Source: Latrodectus hesperus | Lineage: Eukaryota > Arthropoda > Arachnida > Araneae > Theridiidae | Length of the DNA: 64,000 bases | Assembly: GCA_037975125.1 (NCBI GenBank) | Contig: JAJQOW010000238.1 | Span: 62,501 to 126,500, forward strand | Reading direction: 5' to 3' | Shown here: one piece after another, positions 29,276-42,020 of the stretch | Layout of the letters: each line of letters begins with the position of its first letter | Position numbering within the stretch: position 1 is the stretch's first letter | Position numbers and translations under genes: made by a program | Notes under the pieces: model-generated | Told to the model about the DNA's origin: nothing | The model's input: the letters and a program-made list of their open reading frames with translations, nothing else | Databases searched by the model: none

Positions 29276-30110
29276 TCAGCCAAAATAGAATACTCAGCAA
29301 AAGCAATTTAGGAGTCAATTCTGTGTAAGCAGTGTTTAGCAAAAATAACTAAGTCCGAAAAGTGGATTAAAAGTGAGAAAAATATGCTCTTATTAAAATT
29401 TTACTTCTTATAGTGGTCTCGTTAGAAGAGCAAGCAAAAATTATGAATTCAAAAGTAGCCCCGTGTCTTTAGGACAGTTAGGAGCCGAGAAAACCACTGA
29501 TTAAAACCTAATTAATTTTAGCAATTAGGCGCGGGAGTTGGGTGACCAAAGGGTTAAGAGTGAAGTGTGGGGTTGCTTAGTTGCGAAAAGTGTGGACTTA
29601 AAAAATAACACTACTGCTATACATATTCTGTGGAGAAATGAAGAACCATTGCGGAAAAAAGAGGAAAAATACAAATTCTAGGTTCAATAAATTGGTAATT
29701 AAAAATTTTCTAATTGATATTTTGTAAAAATAAATAATGTATTTGGAAGCACACGAGTCCGCTCCGAAGACTGTCAAAAGATTGGAATGGATTAATAATC
29801 AGATAAAAAGTTATAGCCGTTTTAAAATAAAAATTGTATATAAAACAGTAAAATATTTGATTATTTAACATTTTTTATACAAGTTTTGGAAATTAAATTA
29901 TTTCGCATGCATTAATAATATAGACATTTTTTTAATCGTTAGGAATTCCACTCCAATTGAAAATTTATTCCAAGTTGATAGGACAATTACAGCGAGAGTT
30001 ATTAAGAGAAAATTACTATAATGAAGGAAAAATTTTGTTAAATTTTGGCAAAAAATATAGATTATTTATTTTTAATAAAAGTTCAATAACTCTCGATCCA
30101 ATCATCCTAT
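29276..30110 (+). repeat. Direct duplication, unit B (about 0.84 kb)
   Basis: The partner of unit A, shifted by close to 1,090 bp. The tail of this unit runs into an open frame of 95 residues (29957-30244) that has no recognised domain; the corresponding part of unit A has stops, so the frame is probably accidental. Confidence 0.75.
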
Positions 30111-30433
30111 CTAGCCAATCCGTATATCAAAACTTGCAAAATGAACATGCAAAGCAGAGTATTAAGGTATTTGGGCACTTACCTTTGAATTTAGCCGAAC
30201 ATTTTGTTGTTGAAATCAGTCAATTAGTAAAATTCCATCAGTAATTATGATTAAAAAAGGTTTATTGGTAATTTTAATCAACTTCCTATTATGTCACAAA
30301 CTCAAGATTGGTGGCGGAGGAAAGAACGAAAATTTGTCTTTCTAATGGATATCACTTTGTCGTGATGCGAGGGTAATAACAATTCGGTTGTAGAAAAAAC
30401 ACGCTCTTGTTGATCTGATGCACTGTAATTTGA

Positions 30434-30652
30434 GTTTGGATGTTACAGTGATTTGGATATGCAGTTTAAAGTGGAATTTATCAAATTTTATTAAAGCATA
30501 ATTAATCATAGTTAATTAGTTCTCGTGTGCAACAATTGACCGCTGTGTAATAAAAAGAGCAAACTCAATTTAGGATTTTATTATATTTTTAACAAAGTTT
30601 ATTTAAGTTTAATTACTGTGATACATTTTCAGCTGCCTATTTCAGTTAGCGA
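30434..30652 (+). repeat. Direct repeat, 0.22-kb unit, copy 1
   Basis: Matches 30707-30927. Shared blocks: GTGATTTGGATAT, CAGTTTAAAGTG, CAAATTTTATTAAAG, TTAATTAGTTCTC, GTGCAACA, TGACCGCTG, GCAAACTCAATTTAGGA and GATACATTTTCAGCTGCCTA. No coding content. Confidence 0.8.
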
Positions 30653-30715
30653 TAGCCGATTTATTAGCATTCTAACATTCAGTACCTGGGTCTCAATTCC
30701 ACTAGAGTTTGAATG
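30644..30715 (-). mobile_element. Fragment resembling the 3' end of the I-group LINE
   Basis: On the minus strand this reads GTGGAATTGAGACCCAGGTA, then GAATGCTAATAAATCGGCTA. The LINE at 22440-27710 ends GTGGGATTGAAACACATGCA and GAATGTTAATAAATCGGCTG. The match covers about 70 bp and stops with the LINE. It is either a 5'-truncated copy or the tail of a SINE mobilised by that LINE. Confidence 0.6.
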
Positions 30716-30927
30716 TTTGTAGTGATTTGGATATACAGTTTAAAGTGAAATATACCAAATTTTATTAAAGGAGAATTAACCAAATTTAATTAGTTCTCAT
30801 GTGCAACAGCTGACCGCTGGGTAATAAACCAGGCAAACTCAATTTAGGAATTTATTAAATTTTTGGCAAAGTTGTTTTAGGTTTAAGTACTGCGATACAT
30901 TTTCAGCTGCCTACTTCAGCCAGCGAA
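30707..30927 (+). repeat. Direct repeat, 0.22-kb unit, copy 2
   Basis: The partner of 30434-30652, with a period of about 273 bp including the intervening LINE-like 3' end. Similarity drops after the CAGCTGCCTACTTCAG block. Confidence 0.8.
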
Positions 30928-30929
30928 GC

Positions 30930-31170
30930 CACTTAAACACAGTCATTCATCCGGTAATTTCAGCCAGTGTCTAAGGACGAGGTCAGTGCCCACGCTGGTG
31001 CCATCCTCTACACTATTATAACAGAGTGATTCTGGACTCGGATTTAAGTTTATATTGAACGCCTCACACCACGATAGTGTTTGGATGAGTCAGAATCGAA
31101 CTCGCTATTTTTCGTACACAACTAATATGATTTTCGACATCAGGCTTTTGCTTCCTTTGAATATGTGATA
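30930..31170 (-). mobile_element. Possible tRNA-derived SINE relic
   Basis: A minus-strand GAGTTCGATTCTGAC near 31105 resembles a box B, in a patch richer in GC than its flanks. Box A is not clear. The GACGAGGTC block near 30974 may be shared with 1503. Confidence 0.3.
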
Positions 31171-31179
31171 TGATAAAAG

Positions 31180-32190
31180 CAGTTGGAAATGAATGAAAAA
31201 TATTTACCTATATTTTTACTTTTGTTAATTAATCAATTGTATGCATTTATTTTATAGGCATTTACAAGTACCTTTATACAATTTATTTTAGAATATAGAG
31301 CTGTTTATTTCATTTTTATCAGATTTAATTTTAATTTTAAAAGGTTTATGTAAATTTTTTAATTTATAATTTTTTATAAGAGCTAACTTGTTTTCAGATA
31401 ATGCAAAAAAACGAGTGTTTATAATTGCTAAACAACTGATGTATGTATAAGAAATGAAGTGCTTCATATATTGCTTCGAATGTATACTTGTTGAGCTTTC
31501 TACCGAAACAAGTGCAACATTTTCGCGTTTCGTAAAGAAAAAATCAAAATATTTAGAAAGTAGTTAAAATAGAATCATTAAAAATAAAAGAATCCAAAGG
31601 AACCAATTTATTGCTTCAAGAGGTAAACATTAAAATATATTTAAATATATATATATATAATTTATATATATATATATATATATATATAATGAAATAAAGT
31701 CTACTACATTAATAATGATTTCATTTATTTGACGTGAAAGTTAGTAAGATACGACGTAAAAAACTTGTAAAATACATAATACAATTGATTACTAATTCCC
31801 TTAGTTTTAGATTTTTGTGTATAATATTGTTGAAATGTAGATTCACATATACATTATATTGTATCTTTCTCTGTTATTCTATTATTAGCACTTAAAATTA
31901 TAATTATATTGATTTCATGAGTAAAAAATGTTCGATGTCATATTGAATAAAAAGGATTGATTTTCCTAGCTTTCATGTAAGCACCAAATCATGCTAAGAA
32001 ATCAGCGTAAGTTAGTTAAAGGAAGAGCAACCATAAGTACTAACTATTTCAAATTTCATTTTTCGAATTTAATGAACTATCTATTCTTGTAATATTTTTA
32101 CAACTTAAATGTTATTAAAAGTGTATCACCCATTTTTAATTTATCAAAAATCGAGGAAACTGCCATTTCATTTTTCCGAAAAAAAGATCC
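31180..32190. other. Anonymous AT-rich DNA with a short AT microsatellite
   Basis: An AT microsatellite lies at 31646-31688. No gene or transposon piece recognised elsewhere. Confidence 0.6.
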
Positions 32191-32195
32191 GGAGG

Positions 32196-32420
32196 TGCTC
32201 GCAGAACAGTCATCTCTCTAGCCTTCCATTCAACAGTTCATGGATTCAAATCCCACTTTGGCATCGATGTTTGTTGTGGCTAAGAAACCACATTAAGCGG
32301 TATGTCCTGGTATAATTATCCCTCGAGAGTGAAAAAAAATTACTGTTGCGAAACAAACAAAGCCGATAAATATCTTACTTTGCGATCAAATATAAGTAAA
32401 TGGGGTCGAAATTAAAGTAT
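32196..32420 (+). mobile_element. tRNA-derived SINE relic
   Basis: The box B-like GGATTCAAATCCC at 32242-32254 lies after a tRNA-like stretch (TCATCTCTCTAGCCTTCC then TTCAACAGTTCATGG). It is followed by a GC-richer body to about 32340 and an A-rich stretch. Box A has decayed. An open frame of 68 residues across it is accidental. Confidence 0.5.
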
Positions 32421-32429
32421 ATGGTTATG

Positions 32430-35127
32430 GAGCTTCCTTAAATGAAGGAACAAAAGGCAGAGGTGGAATTAATTATCATCTAGGCTGTAGATGATAATTA
32501 GTCTCACATCAACGTTTATTATTAGACTCTAGAATCTAGAGGCTTATCTTGCGGAATTTAATGTGACTATATCCTATTGGATAGATACACTTTTTGACGT
32601 CAAATAAAAAGCTAATATGGAAGATGCAGAAGTTATTAACTATATATATAAGTACTTATGATTTAGCCATAATCTTGAAGTCTTTTGCTTTGTAGGTATG
32701 CTAAAAAATGGAAATTTATTTTTGTGCCAAAATTTAAATTTTAGAGCATTTCAAAAATAATTTTATGGCATCCCTGGATTTCATGACGGATAAGAAAAGC
32801 TAGCAAAATAATCCACAGTTATTTAATGCTAATCACTCTTTTGTGTGTTGATTTTTGAATTTTATTTCTGTTACAATTTATAATTATATAAAATCATATT
32901 AAATATGTATTGTTTGTGACTATAATTTATATTCAAATTACTTAAAAAATAGTTAATAGTTATTTTAACTATTCTATAGACAATTTTAATGATATCAAAA
33001 TCATATGTTTTTGTGTGTTCATTAATATTTTATTTTATTTGTCATATGTTAATAGAAAATGGTAATTATAAAAATATGCACGTAATGAGCACAGTTCAGT
33101 TAAAATAATTACGGACTGCTTAAATATTGCAAACACTTATTCTAATATCGTTAACAAACATAGAGCGATATTTCATGAAGTGTTATCACTTGAAATACTC
33201 GTTACTGAACACAGGAACAAATACTTTTAAGGATGATTTTAAACTCATAACTGTTCACGGTGTGTTATTTAAACATCGCATAAATTCCTTGTTGATATCT
33301 CTCCTTTTAACTGTTAAGGAGAATTTGGTAGAAGTGCCCGTTTGGGGGATTCGGGGCCCTAATTGCCATTCCATTTGCAGAATAATGGCAGCGCTGTGAA
33401 GCTTTCCTGTCCCTAAGCTTTGAAACTCGTACTTTTCAGATAATCATTTTAATAATCTGAACCAAACAGTTGCTTCTGTGAAATTAAAGGATAAATTTAA
33501 AAAGAATTCACTCTTTATCCATATTAATGTCTTTATCTCATTAATACTTATATTTGTCTTCTATCTTATTATACATGAAAAAACGATTTTTATTATTATT
33601 TATTATAATAATTAAAATAGTTTAACTACGTAGTTCCCTTGCAGGGAGACCAGCATGGTGAAGATACCTCCTCATCGTCTTAGCGGATATTCAAAAATTA
33701 ATAAATTAAATTTCGAAATCTGATAAACAATTATTAAATTCAAAAATTTTGATTTAGTTTTGGTAATGCACAAGATACTAGAATTCAAGTTACAGTTTAA
33801 ATTTCATTAGCAGAAATATCAAATAATAATTTTTACACTTCATTAACAATCAAGATTGAAATTTAATTTTGTACTTTTCTATTATACCCTTGCTTTTGGT
33901 AATCGTTTAAACGGGAAAGGAAAAAAATCGTAAATTATCGTCATAAATAATCCATTTGCATCATGAATTGCTTAAAAATATTTACTTTTTATGATATACT
34001 CAAATTTAATAAAAATATTTTATTTACATTTTATAAACTAAACAATCATCACTTATTATTAAAACTTATTTAAATGTCATTGTTTATTTCTGGCAGAAAC
34101 TGCTTAGCAATGGCATCAGGGATCAGTTGTGTAAGTATAATGTAATATTTCAATGCTACAAAATTAAATTTTGTTGTACTTAGTTGTTTTCTGCTTTTGA
34201 TTATTAGTAGCTGTAATGCCCTTTTTAACTGATAAAATTATCACCAGGCAAACTTTTGCACCGATTAGCTTTAGCTTTCTTCACCATCTGGCTGGCTTAC
34301 CATTGTTCATTACTTTTTAGTGAATTTTTGCACACAAAAAAAATTTAATTTAGTATGTGTTAAATGTAAAATAAATTTTGCGCCAATAAAAATCAACCTA
34401 TCTACGTTATATTATTTTCGCTTCTCAGTTAAAAAAACATGCTATTTCTTTAGGATTAGAAGTTGGGGTAAAATGGAAATGTATCTTTAATTTTTGTAAA
34501 TTTTTAATGTTTATAAAAACTTTTAATTTATGAAATAAATAAACAGGAAAAACTTATAAATATAGTTAATAAAAGTATAAAACTATATGCATTAAATCAG
34601 CACATATTTTCAAATATTAAAAGATTTAACTTTAATGGTGTATGCTAGAAAAATTTTTTGATTAAATATATATCTAAAAACAATTTTTTTTATATAAGCA
34701 TATAATAGAATTTTATGGATGAAAACTTAAATTTATATTAGTAAAACATAATTAAATACGTATCATAATAAATTAAGTTAAATGAACTTAGCATATTGTA
34801 TCTATAATTATATTAAATTATCGATGTATGCACAATAACTTATAAAAGATTATTTTAAAACTTATTATAAAAGTAAGCAATAACTTTAAAAAATAAAATT
34901 TTTAAATTTAAAAAACAATCTCAAGTGATTTTTTTATTTTATGATCTAGTTGCAAAAAATTATATATATTTAAGTAATAAAATGATGGAATATTTCCACA
35001 CAAAGTTTTTGAGTAAAGCCACGCAATATTGTATATCACCATAGCATGGAGTACAGCTTTTTAATTTACATTCTCTTTAAAGAAATCTAATATAATGTCA
35101 GCAAATACCTGTGTTGTTGTTGTTATG
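32430..35127. other. Anonymous AT-rich DNA
   Basis: No gene recognised. A GC-rich patch at about 33325-33420 lies in a 90-residue open frame (33127-33399) without any known domain; it could be conserved non-coding DNA or an unrecognised exon but nothing supports either. Confidence 0.5.
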
Positions 35128-35129
35128 TA

Positions 35130-36022
35130 TTAGGTTGGTGCGTATGAAATGTCGGATTCTTAAGTGATTGTATAAAACTGCATATCTTTCTTCAAAAGCT
35201 GTTTATTCAATCAAAGTATGCTCCATTTGCTTCAATACACTTCTCCCAACGAGATTTTAAAGCGTAGATGCCTGTCTTAAAAAAATTTTGGTCTTTAGAA
35301 TTAATAAACTCTGATATCGAGTTCTTTAGACTGTCTTCATTTTCATAGTGTTTGCCCCTTAAAAACAGCTCTAAATGCTTGAAAAAATGAAAATCGGTCG
35401 GCGAGAGATCCGGTGAATAGGGTGGATGCTGCAATGATGAGCATACGTTTAACCGATCCAGCTTATTTCGCTCTGTCAGTGCGTGCGGTACCCACTTGTC
35501 CATCTTCTTAACCTTGCCAATCTCAGAAAGGTGTCTCAATATCGTTGTATGGTCAACTTTCATCCTGATAGCAAGTTCCCTCGTGGATACGGCTGAATCC
35601 GCTTCCACTAGAGCCTTCAGGTCATCATTCTTCACAGACGTTTTGGGTCTTCCGCGCGGCTCATTTTGCAGTGAAAAATCGCCAGTCCGAAATTTTTCGA
35701 ACCAACGCTGCACTTTCCGATCGTTAACCGTATTCTCCCCAAACGCTTGGTTTATGTTGCGTGCAGCTTTTGCAGCACTATTACCAAGTTTGTACTCATA
35801 TAAGAAAATGACGCGAATGTCGGCAGAATTCATATCGGCAATAAACTCAAAAGAAATAAAAAAGGGAAGACCTTCGAGAAAACCTATTTTGCTGAAATGA
35901 GTCTCTGGCAATGGACAATACGAGTATGAATGAGGTTATGCCAAATACAAAAGTATAACGAAAACAGGGAGGAAAACGTCCGCATGTATAGAGAATCCGA
36001 CATTTCATACGCACCAACCTAA
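35130..36022 (-). mobile_element. Mariner element with internal deletion
   Basis: Bounded by inverted repeats that begin TTAGGTTGGTGCGTATGAAA and match for 31 bp (35130-35160 and 35992-36022), each followed outward by the TA dinucleotide expected of mariner insertion (35128-35129 and 36023-36024). Total length is 893 bp, against about 1.3 kb for a full mariner. The missing part is from the middle of the transposase gene. Both ends are intact, so it could still be moved by an enzyme supplied in trans. Confidence 0.95.
35207..35833 (-). pseudogene. Mariner transposase, in-frame internal deletion
   Basis: An open frame runs from 35911, but the mariner-like start is the ATG at 35833 (MNSADIRVIFLYEYKLGNSA), giving 208 residues. 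The N-terminal DNA-binding region is complete: NDRKVQRWFEKFRTGDFSL, GRPKTSV and a second helix-turn-helix ELAIRMKVDHTTILRHLSEI. After NVCSSL the sequence jumps in frame (near 35431) to YSPDLSPTDFHFF, the block that holds the third catalytic Asp. The first two catalytic Asp residues and about 135 residues between are gone. The C-terminal KSRWEKCIEANGAYFD is normal. No stop interrupts the fused frame, so it could encode a DNA-binding protein without transposase activity. Confidence 0.92.
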
Positions 36023-36024
36023 TA

Positions 36025-37265
36025 ATATTTAATGTTTGTAATAATTATTTTTTGCAGCAGTTCATTGGAATCCTCTTTTTATATACACCTTTTAATATAA
36101 TATATTTGCATAAACCAGCGTATTTTCTTTTAAATATTTAACACAATGCATCATTCATTAATTATTATGCTCATCAAACAAGCCTTATATTGAGGCTTTA
36201 TATCCTTATGTTTAAAAATCTAAGTAAATAATGTATATCTCATCATGTACTGTCACTTTTTGTATTGCAAAGGAATGTTGATTACATTTTTTTATCCATT
36301 TTTAGGAATTAATATCAACTGTTGAATCAACATTAGTCAAAATTAAAAATTTTTACCTGGAAAACAATAAATTTTATTAAATCCGTTGCAAATGCCTTTT
36401 AAAAATTAGTATACTATAAAAAAATTCTGCAATGTGACCAAAATTTACATCGAATGTACGAACATTTTAGTGACTTTTATGAGCAAGAAATAAATAAATA
36501 ATAATTTAAAACTATTGAGGAAAATTTTGAGAAGAAGAATTGGAAGAATTGAAAAATTCATATGAAAAGAATACATTAATTTTATTAACATGATCACAGA
36601 TAAGAACTAAAAGAAATTCTCACCAGAAAAAGATTTAATATCCAAAGCATTTTTTGTCCACATATCTTATGCTTTGTAATGTATTTTTTTTATAAAACTC
36701 GTCACCGAAATTAAATTTTAAGAAAATGACAAAATATTTTAATAGAATGAACTGAAGCTGTTTTAATAATGATTAAAAAATGCCTTAATATATCTCGAAA
36801 TAATTATTTCTAATAAAATCTGAGACTTATATTTTAAATGTTTTGAAAAAAGGAAAATTACCCTTCCTGAGCAAAATCGTCTCTAAAACTGATCAGTATT
36901 ATTTCTAGTAAAACACATAATGCAAGACGTTTTAAAATGAGTCGAAATCTCACAATCTGTTGTGTTTTAACTTATATGTCATAAAATGAGTAGAAATCAC
37001 ACTCTCAGTCAGAGTTATGTTTCAATTTATATGTTGTAAAACAAGAAGAAATCACATAATTCGTCACTATTACATTTTTAATAACAACTTATTTTATAAA
37101 AGCAGAATTCATAAAAGAAAACCTAAAGATGATCTCGCTCATTACGGATTACTATCTTGCCTATATAATGAAGTAATGAAAAGGACATCCCATAAAAACT
37201 TTAGGATCAGAATACTTTACGAAGAAATTAGGCGTTAAGAAAGTATCACATCGACTATTTCTACC
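36025..37265. other. Anonymous AT-rich DNA
   Basis: A short imperfect duplication (CATAAAATGAGTAGAAATCAC-type blocks near 36935, 36980 and 37030) is the only structure noted. The 73-residue frame at 37017-37238 has no recognised domain. Confidence 0.5.
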
Positions 37266-37267
37266 GA

Positions 37268-37410
37268 TGGAAATTAAATTTCAACCCCCCTATCCAACAT
37301 TTCCCTCTTTCTTCCGCCCGGAAGTACATTCTAGTTCACTTCCTCTCCTTCTGCCTCTAAGAAGACCTGAGCTTTAATTAAATTTTATTCAAAACAAAAT
37401 AGTATTGATC
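37268..37410 (+). repeat. Dispersed repeat, pair 1 copy B
   Basis: The partner of 563-700, same orientation; shared start TGGAAATTAAATTTCAAC and shared end TTTAATTAAATTTTA. Similarity is patchy between these. Confidence 0.5.
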
Positions 37411-37611
37411 AAAGACTGTATTCTGTACAGCTAGAAGGGACTTTTATATTGCAACAATTTAAAGAGAATAAAATTAAAATAATTGGTTGATTTTTTTAGG
37501 AAACTAAAATAATAGTTGACTTGAGAAAGAGGCAAATATTAGAGGTTAAAATTTAACATCTATTTTGTTACTTGTTGAAGATAAATATAAATATATTTAG
37601 GCTTCATACCA

Positions 37612-37716
<105 letters not shown>

Positions 37717-38089
37717 TCACTTCAATAGTGTAAGTCACTCTAGCTTCCTTTCAAATAGCTTTATAATTGAAATTTGAAATTAATATATTTATTTTAAAAG
37801 TAAAATTTATTTTTTCAATTTATATTTTCAACATATTTGTCAACTATCAAGAAAAGGATAGAGAGAAATATATTCCATCCAATGAATCTCGGTGCTTAGC
37901 ATGGGTCAATCGTATTGAGATAATCAATCAAAAACGAAGGCTTGTGGGAAATTAAAAACTAAAAAATTATTTGAACTCAAGAACCAGAGGAAGACAAAAA
38001 AGAGATGATTAAGTGATACAAAAAGGAGATCTAGTTCCCATGAAAGTTCAGATCTATGAATTTAAGGGTTGCAATGCAATGAAAACAAG

Positions 38090-39394
<1,305 letters not shown>

Positions 39395-39660
39395 ATGTTC
39401 TGTGTACCGATGGAGGAGAGGTTAGCATCACTAACTTCGAAGCAGTCGGTCCCGGGTTCGAATCCTGGTACGGAAAGGAATGTTTCTTTCTCCCTGTGTG
39501 TTTATCTTTCTTTATCACTTCACCTTCGGGTTGAAGATGGCACATCCATAGGGTACACCCACTATACGAGATGCCATTACTTTTCTGACAAGAGATGACT
39601 GTAATTATAGAACTGAATAGGACAAATGTCTAAGGACAGCCGGGCATTGGGGAAAAAAAT
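39395..39660 (+). mobile_element. tRNA-derived SINE
   Basis: The head contains GAGGTTAGCATCACTAAC (box A region, 39418-39435) and box B GGGTTCGAATCC at 39454-39465, followed by a CTGGTACG stretch that completes a T-arm-like hairpin. The body runs to GGGGAAAAAAA near 39655. It differs in body sequence from the SINE at 8097-8405, although both continue with ATGTTTCTTTCT after the tRNA part, so they may be related. The short open frame over the head is accidental. Confidence 0.8.
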
Positions 39661-40081
39661 GCAGCAAGTGGTAGACTTTGTAATTATTTAAAACTGCGAA
39701 TAATGTTGATTTAAACTCATGCTAAGGCCGCTTCAGTGATGCACGCCATTCAAGAACTCTTCTAAGACCGAAAATTACCCTTCAAGCATGAAGCAGTGTG
39801 ATTACTTTTCATTCTTCTAAAAACCCATTAATGAGCAAACAATGGATATAGCAAAAAACAAAACTTGCATTTCTTTCCTATTTGCACTACCACAATTTTT
39901 TTCTAAGAAAAACATCCATAGTTCTTATTTTATTGATCTTTCGAAAAGTAATGTTATAAATATCGATAATCCACAGCCACGAATGTATTTTCGGTGATCC
40001 CATTACGTCACCGAAAGGAAATGTATTGAAACAAATACGAAAAGAGATCTTTTTTTAACATTTGGTAATTTCATAACTATA

Positions 40082-40205
40082 AAAGCGTTTCATGTAAAGA
40101 GTATTTAAAATGTTCTGTTTAAAGCGTTCCATCTAAAGCGTAGTTAAAGCGTTCTGAGTGAAGCGAATTTAAAGCGTTATATGTAAAGTGTATCTACAAA
40201 CGCTC
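40082..40205 (+). repeat. Minisatellite with about 25-bp unit
   Basis: Successive units start AAAGCGTT: at 40082 (TCATGTAAAGAGTATTTA), a degraded short unit, 40120 (CCATCTAAAGCGTAGTT), 40145 (CTGAGTGAAGCGAATTT) and 40170 (ATATGTAAAGTGTATCT). Each unit is itself made of two half-units starting AAAGCG. It ends before CGCTCC. Confidence 0.7.
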
Positions 40206-40768
40206 CATTCTTCTTTCAATTTTTTTTTCAGCTCATCTTCATTTTAGAACTTATTTTATGGTGCAATATAGCGCTTAGAAAAAACTGAATAAAGCGTAAA
40301 TATCGTTTAAAAAAATTGTGATTTTGAAAAATAATTCATAAAGGCAATCATTTCCCGAAAACTGGATACACAAACAAATTTCTACACTCCTCCTCCTTTG
40401 GTTTTAATCCACTTATCTAATTAGAAATAATTATTTATTTAAAAGATTATTTTTTAAAATAATTCTATTATATTTCATCAAACATTTTCACTATTTATAC
40501 AGTAGTGTGTAATATACAAAATTTTAAATTTATCTTCGATACGTTGTGAATCATTATAATGCAAAAATATTTTAATGAGCAACTTAATCTAATGCATAAT
40601 ATTCTACACAATGTCGCAGCTAAATTATTTAAGAAAAACAAAACTAACACCACCGTCAGTTTTTGATTGGGCACTTTTATTATATTTTTAAATATATATA
40701 ATTTTCTTCTTTGGTTAATAATTGAAAATACTTCATTCAAAAACTTTACTCGTGAAACTGTGAAAGAG

Positions 40769-41105
40769 AAATATTCAAATAAAGATTGACGATTTCGGAA
40801 TTTATTAAATCTTCCCATTTAGTAAAAATGTGTCATTTATCGGAATTACAAAAGCTGCTTCAAATCCCATGCAAATGCAAATTTTTTTCCCTATTTGATT
40901 CTATCTCTTAAACTTTGCTCGTTTATTTATTTATTTTTTTTTTCAATTTCTATCTGACGATAGAATAAAGAAAAAATGTGAGAAAAGAAGAAACTGATTC
41001 GATTCAACTTTTAAATAAATCAATTTTTTTTTTCCTTTTCTCAATTTTGCTCTGTTTTCATGAAAACTGAAGCATTTAGAGAAGAATTTTTTAAGCAGAA
41101 AGGGG
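40769..41105 (+). repeat. Dispersed repeat, pair 2 copy B
   Basis: The partner of 6569-6905, same orientation, with the same block order. Interrupted by a local T-rich expansion near 40925-40945. Unknown class. Confidence 0.7.
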
Positions 41106-41404
41106 TTGGATACGTCAAAAACGAATGTTTATTCTTTGCATTTTAGTTTACATGAGCATGTTCACTCGAATAAAACAAATGTGTGACATTCATACATTTG
41201 CTGTAGTTACAATTTATATTTCAAATGAATTGAACATTTTTATCGAACAAAAGATAAAGTATTGCCAAAAATTTTTAGAAAAATAAAATCCTCGTTTTCT
41301 CCTTATCAGATTTTTATCCGTCACATTTTTATCCAGCTTCAATTGAGAATGGTTGCACGAAATTGAATCAAACTTTTATATGGATGTAGCTCTCTGTATA
41401 ACTT

Positions 41405-42020
41405 AAAACATAAGTAGAATTTCATTGCAAAATTTTTATTCCAGATTTTGTAATTAATTTATACCGTCATAGACAATGATCTGAACGCTTAGTTAAATTC
41501 CTTATGTGGCAATACACGGGAATTCTACTCGCTTCAAGAACAGAGGAGGATCGCTTTTTTCTAGATATCTGAATGCATATATTTAGGTCTCTGTGGTTAT
41601 AGACCTCTGGCTAATTTAAAAGATAATGTTTCATTGCAAAATTTTTATCGCAAATTTTGTAATTTAATTTATATACCATAATATAGAAACTTGTTTTAAC
41701 CCCTTGTAAAGTTGCTTATGCCACAATACATAGCATTCAGGAACACTGTTCACTTCATGAACGGAGGAGTGTCATTTTTTTATATATCTGCGAATAGGCT
41801 TCTAGATGTAGGCCTGTTATATCATGGTGTAGACTTCTGGCTAAATTAAAACATAAGTAGTGTTTTATAACGAAAATTTTATCATAGATTTTTTGTAGTT
41901 TATATATCGTAATAAGACATCCTTTGAACACCTAGTAAAATTGCTTATGCCACAAAGCATAACATTCAGGAACTCTGCTTGCTTCAAGAATGGAAGAGTG
42001 TCGTTTTTCCCCCTTAAACA
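41405..42020 (+). repeat. Tandem repeat, about 210-230 bp unit, three copies
   Basis: Units start near 41405, 41618 and 41847 with AAAACATAAGTAG or a variant. Each contains ATTGCAAAATTTTTAT or similar, TTTTGTA, a CTTATG(T/C)(G/C)(G/C)CA(A/C)A block, CATTCAGGAA(C)-type and CTTCA(A/T)GAA blocks, a GAGGAGTGTC-type block and, at the end, GTAGACTTCTGGCTAA or a variant. Part of a further unit precedes 41405 (GATGTAGCTCTCTGTATAAC). No coding potential. Confidence 0.75.

Noticed and set aside
28191..30110. The two 0.85-kb units as the LTR pair of a retrotransposon
   Set aside because: Only about 200 bp of AT-rich DNA lie between them, with no primer-binding site, polypurine tract or coding remains; kept only as one alternative.
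35496..35900. Plus-strand frame of 134 residues
   Set aside because: It is the antisense shadow of the mariner transposase, whose minus-strand reading has all family motifs.
39418..39475. A true tRNA gene
   Set aside because: The 5' and 3' acceptor strands do not pair, and the downstream body resembles a SINE.
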